The translations under genes and the position numbers were made by a program. Shown here piece after piece: positions 1 through 10,470 of a DNA stretch of 64,000 nucleotides. Under the pieces are notes generated by a model, which searched no databases, was not told where the DNA came from, and was given only the letters and a program-made list of their open reading frames with translations. This DNA comes from Anomaloglossus baeobatrachus (taxonomy: Eukaryota; Chordata; Amphibia; Anura; Aromobatidae), in the NCBI RefSeq assembly GCF_048569485.1, contig NC_134357.1:354414812-354478811 (forward strand), read 5' to 3'. The first letter of the stretch is position 1, and every line of letters begins with the position of its first letter.

Positions 1-160
1 CATGCTGCGCACCCCCATCGCGCTCCATCCCCCATGCTGCGCACTCCCCCATCGCGCTCCATCCCCCATGCTGCGCACTCCCCCCATCGCGCTCCATCAC
101 CCATGCTGCGCACTCCCCCATCGCGCTCCATCACCCATGCTGCGCACTCCCCATCGTGCT
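1..160. repeat. 31-33 bp GC-rich minisatellite
   Basis: About five tandem copies of a unit beginning catgctgcgcaccccc and ending cgcgctccatccc. The same unit recurs in inverse orientation inside the Helitron at 53655-54030, so it belongs to the element and is not a local expansion. Confidence 0.9.
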
Positions 161-294
161 GCACATTCACACATCAGACAGTATACACGCACACATCTGA
201 TCGCATACACTCACACCCCACTTCTGCCTGTGCCCTCCGGTGGGCGGTCCCAGCAGCTGTGCTGTACGCCGTGCTCCTCTGCCTTCTACCGACA

Positions 295-592
295 CGCACA
301 CATCCGATCGCATACACGCACACATCCGATCGCATACACGCACACATCCGATCGCATACACGCACACATCCGATCGCATACACGCACACATCCGATCGCA
401 TACACACACACATCCGATCGCATACACGCACACATCCAATCGCATACACGCACACATCCGATCGCATACACGCACACATCCGATCGCATACACGCACACA
501 TCCGATCGCATACACGCACACATCCGATCGCATACACGCACACATCCGATCGCATACACGCACACACACAATCGCATACACGCACACACACA
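295..592. repeat. 22-bp minisatellite array
   Basis: About 13 near-identical 22-bp units (cacatccgatcgcatacacg + ca) in head-to-tail order with single-base variants. There are no spacers, so it is not a CRISPR-like array. Long open frames appear on both strands only because the unit lacks stop codons. Confidence 0.95.
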
Positions 593-1659
593 TTGACGAT
601 ATCGCACATATGCGCTCACACACTCACAACATCCGGAGATACCACATGCTTCCGGCCATGTGATTCTCCGGCAGGTCCTGGAAGGTGACTGCACGCACAG
701 TATCGCCGCCGAGAAGCAAGCAATATCACTGGATGTTGTGAGTGTGTGGATGCGATCTGATGTGTGTGTGTGTGTGTGTCTGTTCTTATGTGTGTGCGTG
801 TGTGTGTGTTCCGCCGCTGCAGGACCTTGATGCGCTCACCTGCTCCCGGTCGGCTTCTGGTGAGTATGATTGGGGGTCTTCTTTCTTCTGTCTTCTCTCT
901 TCTGCACATGTGTACCGGGAGCCGGTGTACGCTGGTAACCATGCTACACAATATTACCCGATGTGTACCATGGTTACCAGCGTACCCCGCCCCCCGCACG
1001 CACGGGAGCCCACACCAGCGTACGCTGGCAACCCCAGCAATGCGAGGGTATGTGTCGGCTGGGTTGCCGGCGTACGCTGGTGTGGGCTCCCGGGGGTACA
1101 GCACTCACCTGGGAGTCGGGACTCCGTGTCGGTTCGGGGAATGCGTGCAGGGGGCGGGGCCAGGGCGGGCGTGCAATGCGTGAGGGGGGTGGGGTGTGGC
1201 CGAGTTGCCAATGCGTGCAGGCGGCCGGGGCGAGAGGCCAATCCCTGTGGGGGGCAGAGCCTGGGTGAGCGGCCAATCCGTGTGGGGGGGCGGAGCGGAG
1301 GCGAGCGGCTAATGAGAAGCTTGTCGCGGTAACGACAGAATTTTGGAGCAAGACAGACAGCTGTGTGTCGGCCCCCTCCCCCAGTGCTGTGTGTCGGCCC
1401 CCTCCCCCAGTCTTGTCCATGTCCCCCAGTCCCGCTTGTGCCCCTCTGGTGCTGTTCCTGCTGCCGCCAATGCTGTCCGTGCCCGGCAGTACTGTCCATG
1501 CCCCTCCAGTGATGTTTGAGCCCCAGCCCCTCCTGTGATGTATATGCCCCCAGCGTCTCATGTAATTTATGCGCCCAAGCATCTCCTGTGATGTATATGC
1601 CCCAGCCCAACCAGTGATGTACATATGTCCCCAGCCCTTCCAGTGATATATATACATCA

Positions 1660-2335
1660 CAGGAGGGGCTGGTGACATATATACGTCACCAGCCCCTCCT
1701 GTGATGTCCATATGTCCCCAGCCCCTCCTGTGATGTCCATATGTCCCAGCCCCTCCTGTGATGTCCATATGTCCCCAGCCCCTCCTGTGATGTCCATATG
1801 TCCCCAGCCCCTCCTGTGATGTCCATATGTCCCCAGCCCCTCCTGTGATGTCCATATGTCCCCAGCCCCTCCTGTGATGTCCATATGTCCCCAGCCCCTC
1901 CTGTGATGTCCATATGTCCCCAGCCCCTCCTGTGATGTCCATATGTCCCCAGCCCCTCCTGTGATGTCCATATGTCCCCAGCCCCTCCTGTGATGTCCAT
2001 ATGTCCCCAGCCCCTCCTGTGATGTCCATATGTCCCCAGCCCCTCCTGTGATGTCCATATGTCCCCAGCCCCTCCTGTGATGTCCATATGTCCCCAGCCC
2101 CTCCTGTGATGTCCATATGTCCCCAGCCCCTCCTGTGATGTCCATATGTCCCCAGCCCCTCCTGTGATGTCCATATGTCCCCAGCCCCTCCTGTGATGTC
2201 CATATGTCCCCAAACATCTCCTGTGATGTCCATATGCCCCCAAACATCTCCTGTGATGTCCATATGCCCCCAAACATCTCCTGTGATGTCCATATGCCCC
2301 AAACATCTCCTGTGATGTCCATATGCCCCCAGCCC
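1660..2335. repeat. ~29-bp minisatellite (cagcccctcctgtgatgtcc)
   Basis: More than 20 nearly identical tandem units of about 29 bp carrying cagcccctcctgtgatgtcc followed by atatgtcc. The last units before 2335 change to an 'aaacatctcc' variant. The high identity points to recent expansion or homogenisation. The reverse complement of the unit is found in the second hAT-type element at 15050-15410. Confidence 0.95.
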
Positions 2336-2366
2336 CTCATGTGATGTGTGTGTGTGTGTATGTGTG

Positions 2367-2399
<33 letters not shown>

Positions 2400-3000
2400 G
2401 CCCCCAGCCCCTCATGTGATGTGTATAGATATGACCCCAGCCCCTCATGTGATGTGTATAGATATATGACCCCAGCCCCTCATGTGATGTGTATAGATAT
2501 ATGACCCCAGCCCCTCATGTGATGTGTATAGATATATGACCCCAGCCCCTCATGTGATGTGTATAGATATGACCCCAGCCCCTCATGTGATGTGGATAGA
2601 TATGACCCCAGCCCCTCATGTGATGTGGATAGATATGACCCCAGCCCCTCATGTGATGTGGATAGATATGACCCCAGCCCCTCATGTGATGTGGATAGAT
2701 AGATATGACCCCAGCCCCTCATGTGATGTGGATAGATAGATATGACCCCAGCCCCTCATGTGATGTGTATAGATAGATATGACCCCAGCCCCTCATGTGA
2801 TGTGTATAGATAGATATGACCCCAGCCCCTCATGTGATGTGTATAGATAGATATGACCCCAGCCCCTCATGTGATGTGTATAGATATGCCCCAGCCCCTC
2901 ATGTGATGTGTATAGATATATATGCCCCAGCCCCTCATGTGATGTGTATAGCTATATATGCCCCAGCCCCTCATGTGATGTGTATATATATGCCCCCAGC
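2336..3000. repeat. ~30-bp minisatellite (cagcccctcatgtgatgt) with TG/TA microsatellite
   Basis: A short (tg)n and (ta)n stretch at 2346-2400 is followed by about 20 units of cagcccctcatgtgatgt plus a variable gatagatat spacer. The spacer varies in length in 4-bp steps, which fits slippage. This block is a diverged continuation of the 29-bp array before it. Confidence 0.93.
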
Positions 3001-3362
3001 ATCTCCTGAAATTTATAGGCCCTAGTGTCTTCTGTGATGTACATATGTCCCCAGCCCCTTGTGTGGTGTATGTGTCTTCAGCGTCTCCTATGTAATGTAT
3101 AGGATTTACCAATGTGATGACTGCATTCCAGACTGAGACAAACCTAAAAAAGCAGTTGTGATAAGCAACATGATCAATATCATCGAACATCACAGCCGCA
3201 CCAAAGAGAAGCAACTCCAGCCACCACAGTAGGGTGTGGGGTTAGTTAATTGTCTGACCAAATATATTAGGGTGATTTTCTATCTGATAATTTTTTGCGG
3301 CCCCCAAAGATTGGTAGAAATCTCCAAATGGCTCCCGGCAGATAAAAGGTTCCCCACCCCTG

Positions 3363-4440
3363 GTCTAGATCAAGCAAGTCATTGCTACAGCCAAAACTAT
3401 AAGAACGGAGCAGCATGGGGAGCCGGTGCTGGACCTAGGGAAGGTGAGTACCTGCTGAGTCTGTTATTTTAAGTATTGTACAAAGTTTGTATCCCACTTT
3501 CCAGAAAATATCCTGCCCCTTTAAAGAGGTTAGGCCCAATTCGTTTTTGTCTTGCATGTGAACTTCATGGCTCATTTCATTTGCGCGGTCAGCAAGAAAA
3601 AAAAAAACTTGAGACGTCCTATTTTGGTCCAATTTCTAAACCAAACTCAACCATCATAGTGATTTGGTCCAGCTTTAAAACAGACCGTACACAGACGCTA
3701 CCCATGTCTGCCTTCTGAGGACAGCTACGTGCAGTTTTCTATCAGTAGAAATAGTAAAGAGAAAGACTTAACAGTTCTGGTCTCTGTTCAGCCATTTATA
3801 GAACAAACATACTGAGGTTAACCCATAAAATTACCTAGAGGTCTTGTACAACTTTATTAGTTTTTTTTCAAAAAAAATTAGTGGTATTTTAAATGCAAAT
3901 GATGGCTTCTCGGGGCACCCTTGCGAGAGCACATTTCCGCCCTCTTAATCACCTTTCTGTGCATCTCTTTTTAGCTCAGTTAACAATACTCACTTGCAGA
4001 GAGCGAGCATTGCCTCAATTTAATCCCTGGCCCTGCGCAGCTGCCCTCTACTGTGTGATGCTTGTGTGCAGTGAAAGGGATCTGCAGACAGGAGAGTGGG
4101 TGAAAACACACCTAAACTGACATGGTGTGCCACAAGCTGGTTTTCTGCAGTGTCAGTGCAGAGATGCAGGGGTAGGAATTCAACTCAGGCAGCTCTCGCG
4201 TTGAGCAAACTAATGTTGTCAATCAAGCGAAGGGAAGATATAAAACGTGCTGATTGAGGGGGTGGAACGGTGTGTGAGCCCTTGGCCACACCAAAAGTAC
4301 ACTGGGGAGGCCTCCTTTGCATAACAAAGAAAAAATATATACCGTATGTTTTTTTTTTTTCTTTAAAGAAGTGAAATCTACACTGCAGGTATTATTTTAT
4401 CGATATGGGCTAAGTCCTTCTATGACTGTATAAGTAGTTT
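3363..4440. other. No gene recognised; mixed non-coding sequence
   Basis: AT-rich sequence of ordinary complexity. No open frame above 80 codons resembles a known protein, and no clear element ends are seen. Confidence 0.5.
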
Positions 4441-4832
4441 AAATTGAGTTATGAGGGGGAAAGAGGTGATTTTTCTGTTTTTCGTTTTTTGGGTGGGGTT
4501 TTCTGCTCCCCTTCTTCCGAGACCCGGACCTTTTTTTATTTTTCTGTCAATTTTGCCATATGAGGGCTTGTTTTTTGATGGACAAGTTGTACTTTTAAAT
4601 GAAACCAAAAGTTTTACCATATGGTGTACTGGAGAACGGCAAAAAAATTCCAAGTGCAGAAAAATTGCAAAAAAAAAATTGCGATTGTATGATAGTTTTG
4701 GGGTATTTTATTCACCGTGTTCACTATATGGTAAAGCTGATGTGTTGGTGTGTTGTCTCAGGTCGATACGAGTTCATAGACACCAAACATATGTAGGTTT
4801 ACTTTTATCTAAGGGGTAAAAAAAATTCACAA
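4441..4832. repeat. Dispersed repeat, + orientation copy
   Basis: T-rich text including 'tgccatatgagggcttg', 'atggtaaagctgatgtg' and 'catagacaccaaacatatg'. The region 14090-14290 holds the same order in reverse complement, with 'atggtaaaactgatgtg' and 'gtagataccaaacatctat'. The shared block shows a dispersed family with copies in opposite orientations. Termini are not visible, so the class is unknown. Confidence 0.65.
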
Positions 4833-5831
4833 TTTTGTCCAAAAAAAAAGTAGACTACGTCCTCCCTGAAGAGACAATTTTCATATTTACCAGAGGAGCA
4901 TTGTGGCTTAAAGTCTGCTCACTACAGGCATGCCGGATTGGTTTGTCAGTCACCGCAAGGAGAAAAACTTTCCCCTTACACCCTAAAAGGGGCCACACTG
5001 CTAGTTGAATATCTACTACTTCATCACATACTCCAGGTTTACTTGTCAAGGCACCTGCTCTACGTCCCTCTCGAAGCCTCATTCAGTCTGGCTGGAGAAG
5101 CTTCTTCTCAGTTCCACCCAGTCTACCATTGCATCTCCTGTGTGGCCACCTCTATGGCCACAACCTTCAGTCACCCCACAGAAAGACTGGCCTGCACCCA
5201 CTTGTCACCAGGTCCCAGCCTATATCGTGAACATATTTGACACTAGCACCTCATGCAGTTAGCTCACACTCCATTGGCACCAACCTTCTCTTCATATTGA
5301 CACTCCTCTCTACCTTTCCTAGCCAGCATGGGACTAGTCCATCTTCATCTATAAGTATGTAAAACATCATAAATAGAGGGAACCAGTAACTCCCGAGTAG
5401 TTCCTTAGTACACTTGTAAGCCCTACAAGAACAGGGAACAGCAAAGGTCACGTGCATTGGGAAGCAAATGGAGGTCACATGGTTCACTTTACTAACATAC
5501 GCCTCTGCAGCTGGGTTGTGCCAGATTCCCAAATGAATCTACAAATATATTTAAGTCATTTTCCAGACTCCCAGGAACCTTGGGAATGCATACTCTTGTG
5601 CCATTGTCCAAGAGTAATTGAGTTGCTTAATACGGTAGAACAAAGGATGCAACATTTGCCCTGAACATAATTGTTCTCATAAAGGTGGGTGTCAATATTA
5701 AAACCCATTTACTACTCTGATATATTGCAGTGTTTGTATTGTAAATTCCTTGTGCAATTCTCAACCTGCATATTCTAAATAGGCAATTATTTATTGATTT
5801 ACAGTAATATTTGTGACAATATGACACTAAT
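4833..5831. other. Upstream region of the TIGD-like gene, no coding exon recognised
   Basis: Unique-looking sequence without long frames. If the TIGD-like gene has a 5' untranslated exon, it could lie here or further upstream. No CpG-rich promoter is apparent. Confidence 0.4.
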
Positions 5832-5852
5832 TTTCACATTTTTTTAATTTAG
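5832..5852 (+). promoter_or_regulatory. Probable 3' splice acceptor ahead of the TIGD-like CDS
   Basis: A pyrimidine-rich run ending in tttttttaatttag sits directly before 'aaATGG'. It looks like a vertebrate acceptor placing the whole coding sequence in one exon after a 5' untranslated exon, the common arrangement for TIGD genes. The upstream exon was not identified. Confidence 0.5.
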
Positions 5853-5854
5853 AA

Positions 5855-7639
5855 ATGGATACTGTTAATCGTGTGCAGACCTACAAGAAGAGAAGGGATT
5901 CAACCTTAGCAGAAAAAGTGAAGATCCTAGAACTTCTACAACAACCTAAAGCATCCCAGTCATCAGTGGCAAGAAACATGGGACTATCACAGTCAACAAT
6001 TAGCCGTGTCATGAAAAAAAGAGAGGAAATTTTAGAACGTTGGAACCACAATGAGAACCCAAGCCGTAAACGTAATAGACCATTTAAACATGCCAAGGTA
6101 GATGAGGCTTTACTTGAGTGGCTACTTTTTGCTAAGGCCAATAAGTTGCCCATCTCTGGACCTATACTAATGAGGCAGGCTGAGGCAATTGCAAAGGAAA
6201 TTGGATGCCCACAGTTTAAACCATCAAATGGATGGTTATGGAGGTGGAAAGAAAGGTATCGACTGTTCTACAGGGCAGAAGTTTTACCAGGGGAGAGACG
6301 GTATGGGAGTACAGGTCAAGGTAAATATGTAAAACTCTTACCTAATGCCACACAGATGGTGAGACTAGAACTAAACCGCGAAGCAAAAGAAAGAATTGCT
6401 GGAAGTCACTTCAACTCTAGAGAACATATTCAAGGAGAAAGGAATGACTGTATGGTGTCAATGCTTTGTGACCACTCTACTCAGGTAGATGGTTTAAGTA
6501 GATCTGCATTGCTTGCTCGAATTGCTAAAGATTACTCTTTAAATGACATTTTCTGTGCTGTAGGGTCTCCATTTCATTTTAGAATTCTGGCAAAGCAAGG
6601 GATGAACGCTGAGTCAAAGGAAACAGTCTGTATCTGGTTCTGCTGCAACATAAATGGGACAGAAAGACTTAAATTACTAGTTACTCACAATCTCCCTTCA
6701 AGATCTCTTGGAACTCACTGCCTATCTCCAGTGTCCCTTAAAGCTAGTAATAATGGCCATATGACTGATAGTTTGCTCGTAGAGTGGCTCCTCACCTGGG
6801 ATGCAAAACTTGATAGACAAGAAAGAAAGATACTCCTGGCCTTTACAGCACATAATTCTGGACCAAAAGTGAAGCTTAGAAATATCTCATTATGTATTTT
6901 TCCCAAAGAACATGTTTCATCCAACCATCACTTTGGTGAAGAGTTAGTCAACGAATTCAGTATTCTCTATAGAGAACTTCTTCTGGAAAGGTTGCAAGAT
7001 GATACCACCACCAGTAGAAACGATGAGGTATCTCTGCTTCAAAGAATGTGTGAGATATCACTTGTGGAGGCTAGTTACACCATGAATAAAGCATGGCTAA
7101 GAGTATCATCTCATACTATAAAATTCTGTTTCCAAAAACAAGAAGGTATCCGAATTCTTTGCTCTGCCAAACATGATCCGTCAGAAGCTAGATCACACGA
7201 AGGAATATCCTTCCCCATTTTACAAGAAAGCAAAGGCAATTCTGTAAATTATACAGCATTAACAACAGGACTGGTCTCCTACCAAAAACTCACCATCAAG
7301 GAAGAGGACGATGAAAGCTTTGGATTTGAAACAGCATGTAAGAAAACACCGATTCCAAATAAAAAAATAAAAGTTGACTTTTCGCCCAAGGAGGATCACG
7401 CCCCACATAGCAGTTTAGAGTCCTATCCAAAACTATTGGGAACTGAGGAAATAGCTACAGTTGTGGTTAAGTCTGAAGAGCCAAGACAGTGTGTGAGTGT
7501 TGAGGAAATCAGAGAAGCTTGTGATATAATCCAGCAATTTTTGTGCACTGAAAATCAAGATATGACTATTTTCTGTGCACTTCAAAGTCAAATTGAGAGA
7601 TGTCTGACCAATCCAACTATGGCAAAATCGTACAAGTAA
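5855..7639 (+). CDS. Tigger/pogo transposase-derived protein, TIGD3-like
   Basis: An intact 594-codon single-exon frame; the start ATG has a fair Kozak context (gaaATGG) just after a likely splice acceptor. Residues about 12-65 form a CENP-B/Psq-type helix-turn-helix (LAEKVKILELL...SQSTISRVMKK). Residues about 75-140 form a second DNA-binding HTH_Tnp_Tc5 domain (VDEALLEWLL...SNGWLWRWKERY). Residues about 210-410 align with a DDE_1 domain, but acidic residues seem absent where catalytic ones are expected (DIFCAVGSPFHF; ILLAFTAHN). The C-terminal part is acidic with SUMO-like sites (IKEED, VKSEE) and ends in a helical tail like that of TIGD3. From memory of the TIGD proteins, the first 140 residues fit TIGD3 best. 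The likely role is nuclear DNA binding without transposition. No flanking inverted repeats are seen. Another TIGD paralogue or a lineage-specific domestication remains possible. Confidence 0.85.
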   Translation: MDTVNRVQTYKKRRDSTLAEKVKILELLQQPKASQSSVARNMGLSQSTISRVMKKREEILERWNHNENPSRKRNRPFKHAKVDEALLEWLLFAKANKLPISGPILMRQAEAIAKEIGCPQFKPSNGWLWRWKERYRLFYRAEVLPGERRYGSTGQGKYVKLLPNATQMVRLELNREAKERIAGSHFNSREHIQGERNDCMVSMLCDHSTQVDGLSRSALLARIAKDYSLNDIFCAVGSPFHFRILAKQGMNAESKETVCIWFCCNINGTERLKLLVTHNLPSRSLGTHCLSPVSLKASNNGHMTDSLLVEWLLTWDAKLDRQERKILLAFTAHNSGPKVKLRNISLCIFPKEHVSSNHHFGEELVNEFSILYRELLLERLQDDTTTSRNDEVSLLQRMCEISLVEASYTMNKAWLRVSSHTIKFCFQKQEGIRILCSAKHDPSEARSHEGISFPILQESKGNSVNYTALTTGLVSYQKLTIKEEDDESFGFETACKKTPIPNKKIKVDFSPKEDHAPHSSLESYPKLLGTEEIATVVVKSEEPRQCVSVEEIREACDIIQQFLCTENQDMTIFCALQSQIERCLTNPTMAKSYK

Positions 7640-8005
7640 TAATTCAGATTAATACTGTAATGGAACACATGGGACATGGGGCGACTTCTTTTCAGTTGAA
7701 GCCTGGTGGACATTGACGTCTATCATTTAGTAGCAAGAGTTAAAACAAACAAAAATATCTATAAGATCCAAATATGTCTGCATGTACTATACTTAACGAT
7801 GATGTGGCTGGTAGGACAGGACATGAAGTAAGATGTTACTAGCTGTAGTTTAGCAATGTGTTCAACACAATAGTGCTACCGTAGCAACATCTCCAGAAAG
7901 GTGTATGTTATTTAGATGGAGCCCCTACCTTAATTCTATTTGAAACTAACATTGCTATACGCTCTTTGAGAACAGATTATGTACAGCTAGGAGTTTAAAC
8001 GTTAA

Positions 8006-9282
8006 AGGGACTCTGTCAGCAGGTTTCTGCAATGTAATCTGAAGACACCATGCTGTAAGAGTTAAAACAGAGAATTCAGCCATGCAGGTCTTATCTCACA
8101 GTCTGTTTGTTTATCTGCAATGTTAGTTTTAGGCTCTTATCTTTATCATTAGTGGGTTTTAGCAGAGAGTGAGCTTTAGGGGTGCTTCACACACAGCGAG
8201 CTCACTGCCGAGATCGCTGCTGAGTCACGCTTTTTGTGACGCAGCAGTGACCTCATTAGCGATCTCGCTGTGTGTGACAATGTGCAGCGATCTGGCCCCT
8301 GCTGCGAGATCGCTGCTCGTTACACACAGCCCTGGTTCGTTTTCTTCAAAGGCGCTCTCCCACTGTGACACACAGATCGCTGTGTGTGACAGCGAGAGAG
8401 CGACAAATGAAGCGAGCAGGGAGCAGGAGCCGGCGTCTGACAGCTGAGGTAAGCTTGTAACCAAGATAAACATCGGGTAACCAAGGTGGTTACCCGATAT
8501 TTACCTTAGTTACCAGCCTCTGCAGCTCTCACGCTGCCTGTGCTGCCGGCTCCAGCTCTCTGCACATGTAGCTGCTGTACACATCGGGTTAATTAACCCG
8601 ATGTGTACAACAGCTAGGAGAGCAAGGAGCCAGCGCTAAGCAGTGTGCGCGGCTCCCTGCTCTCTGCACATGTAGCTGCATTACACATCGGGTTAATTAA
8701 CCCGATGTGTACTGTAGCTAGGAGAGCAAGGAGCCAGCGCTCAGTGTGCGCGGCTCCCTGCTCCCTGCACACACAGCTAAGCAGTGTGCGCTGGTAACTA
8801 ATGTAAACATCGGGTAACCATACCCGATGTTTACCTTAGTTACCAGTCTCCGCAGCTTCCAGACGGCGGCTCCGTGCAAGCGTAGCGTCGCTTGCACGTC
8901 GCTGCTGGCTGGGGGCTGTTCACTGGTCGCTGGTGAGATCTGCCTGTTTGACAGCTCACCAGCGACCATGTAGCGATGCAGCAGCGATCCTGACCAGGTC
9001 AGATCGCTGGTCGGATCGCTGCTGCATCGCTAAGTGTGAAGGTACCCTTAGTCCGACTCCTTCTGTGATTAGCAGCTTCTGTCTATGGAAATATACATTG
9101 AAAGTCTGGGGTGGGCGAGGATAGCTCCCCCAGCACTGCTACATACAAAATCTCAAATCTTTCACTGTATCAGAATGGCTGTGCCCAGTAATCTGAGTGA
9201 TACATTGTTGAACTCGGGGGTCTCTTTGCCTACAACATGCTGCTCTCAGATGAGATCGCAAAAACCTGCTGACATATTACCT
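8006..9282. mobile_element. Kolobok/piggyBac-type non-autonomous element (TTAA sites), carrying an insertion
   Basis: Flanked by TTAA at 8002-8005 and 9283-9286. Ends are AGGGACTCTGTCAGCAGG and, inverted, CCTGCTGACATATTACCT. The termini belong to the family also seen at 33231, 34250 and 43900. A separate Harbinger-type element at 8179-9047 splits it. No transposase is encoded. TTAA duplication is used by both piggyBac and Kolobok, so the superfamily is not settled. Confidence 0.75.
8179..9047. mobile_element. Harbinger-type non-autonomous element nested in the 8006-9282 element
   Basis: TTA at 8176-8178 and 9048-9050 forms a 3-bp target duplication, characteristic of PIF/Harbinger. Termini are GGGGTGCTTCACAC and GTGTGAAGGTACCC. 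The interior is GC-rich and full of 'gcgatc' motifs. It also has two very similar blocks (about 8560-8640 and 8660-8740) built around an 'acatcgggttaattaacccgatgt' palindrome, which indicates internal duplication. Confidence 0.78.
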
Positions 9283-9286
9283 TTAA

Positions 9287-10247
9287 AAGTATTAATTCAT
9301 TGATCCAAGGAAGACAGCTGTAAATGTTATCCACACCTTTCCCCAACTCTCACCTCACCAGCAGCTGTCAGTTATTGGTGGTGTGGGGGGAGGGGGGAGG
9401 TACCATATTTAGGGTGAAGCTGTCTCATTAACACCTCCTGTTTCTGAACTGAACCCAACCTGTAGATCAGAAGATCATGAAGTGTCCACTTTTAAAACCT
9501 CTAGCACTTATCATTGATGACATTTATGACTTGCTTTACAATGAACAGGTGACCTTGTGATAAATCGATGATCCATTATAAAAAGATTTTCATTATCAAA
9601 TAAGCTAGACGTAATACAGAGGAGTTCTCAATGCAAAATATCTTGAAATTAGCTAGAAAAGGGGAGAGACATGTTATTTTTCATGGGCGCCATGTAATGC
9701 ATCCGTTGTCCTGCGGTGGCACTGCAGGAAAATCAAGCACTGCAAATTCCATCTGATGGATCCTGGCAGGAAGACCTTCTTACAAAAATAGAAATATGTA
9801 AAAAGTGAAGACCCCTTTTAATAAAACATTTATTGTTAGGAAAATTTGCTTATATTTATGCATATCAAGCTTCTATCATGGTCTTTTTTTATTTGGTTAT
9901 AATAATATTGCCAATATAACTGTTTTTAATGCCTTTTTATTGAATAGTATATCTACAGTATGATTATTATGTTCAGACTGCTTTAAGATGGTGCTGTGCT
10001 TAGACACTTTGTATTCAGTTGACATTTCTTGTTTTGTTACTAAGTGTTGGAATAAAATTCCTAATGTTGTGAAGCTGCAACCGTTAAGAATCCTCCTCCA
10101 TCTCCTGCATCGTAATTAAGTAGATTATAGATTTTTACAGCATTCGTGGTCTGAGAATTAACAGTGCAAGAGATACCACCCTGAATTTTACCCCACAATG
10201 TCACCTTCTGACTTTATTGCTTGCAATGATCCTGTCCACCATGATAA
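9287..10247. other. Non-coding, no element recognised
   Basis: AT-rich unique-looking sequence. It may be 3' UTR of the TIGD-like gene up to the AATAAA near 10050. No open frame of interest. Confidence 0.4.
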
Positions 10248-10470
10248 GGCTATGTTCACATCTTTTACTGCGTTTTTTGTCCATTTTTGAGGTCACAAAG
10301 ATGCACCTAAATGCATGCATTTCCTTTTCCCAGCAAAGTCTGAGATTTCTATTGTGCTGTCTACACAGTGCATTTTTTTTTTTGGCTGTATCTTGGCTAG
10401 GTTTTTGAAGACACAGCCAAGATGCAGCATGTCAATTCTTTTTGCATCTTGTCTCTGCATTTCGGAGGAC
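10248..10470 (+). mobile_element. Harbinger-type element, left end only
   Basis: TAA at 10245-10247 is followed by GGCTATGTTCACATC, the same kind of terminus as the element at 35085 (GGCTATGTGCGCAC). No matching right end is seen before the palindromic element begins, so the copy is truncated. Confidence 0.45.

Larger units (their letters stand above)
1..1361 (-). mobile_element. Helitron fragment, satellite-bearing, both ends missing
   Basis: Read on the minus strand, 1361 down to about 1200 matches the 5' part of the complete Helitron at 52804-54543: a tract of gtctgtct, then 'cttgctccaaaat', then GC-rich text with repeated 'attggc' and 'cgcccc'. At the other end, 1-160 is the same 31-33 bp satellite (catgctgcgcaccccc) found inverted at 53655-54030. 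The 5' TC terminus is absent, because 1361 runs straight into other repeat DNA. The CTAG terminus lies off the window. Inside are a 22-bp array, a TG microsatellite and a GC-rich block (840-1110) with short self-complementary stretches around 'gtacgctggtaac'. No coding capacity is seen. Confidence 0.7.
1362..3362 (-). mobile_element. hAT-type non-autonomous element with internal minisatellites
   Basis: The right end (about 3165-3362) reads, on the minus strand, CAGGGGTGGGGAACCTTTTA and then the same subterminal text as the element at 14834-16558. The CAGGGGT terminus is typical of hAT ends. Most of the body is tandem minisatellite (1660-3000). The opposite terminus cannot be placed. Position 1362 is where Helitron sequence stops, not a recognised hAT end. 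No transposase frame is present, so movement would have depended on a related autonomous copy. Confidence 0.6.
7640..10060 (+). other. Possible 3' UTR of the TIGD-like gene, interrupted by transposons
   Basis: No frame follows the stop at 7639. The sequence is AT-rich apart from a nested Kolobok-type/Harbinger-type pair at 8006-9282. Strand-matched AATAAA motifs occur near 9822 and 10050, the latter in ggaataaaattcc. A 3' UTR of about 2 kb is plausible, but its end cannot be fixed without transcripts. Confidence 0.3.

Noticed and set aside
295-592. Regular 22-bp repeats considered as a CRISPR-like array
   Set aside because: Units are contiguous with no spacers, and the window is vertebrate.
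2-694. Several 100-228 codon frames on both strands
   Set aside because: They run through the 31- and 22-bp tandem arrays; composition is purely repetitive (SHTRTHPIAY etc.) and every frame is equally open.
974-2448. 442-, 263- and 206-codon minus-strand frames (GHMDITGGAGDIW repeats)
   Set aside because: Artefacts of the 29-bp minisatellite; no non-repeat domain and no homologous protein expected.
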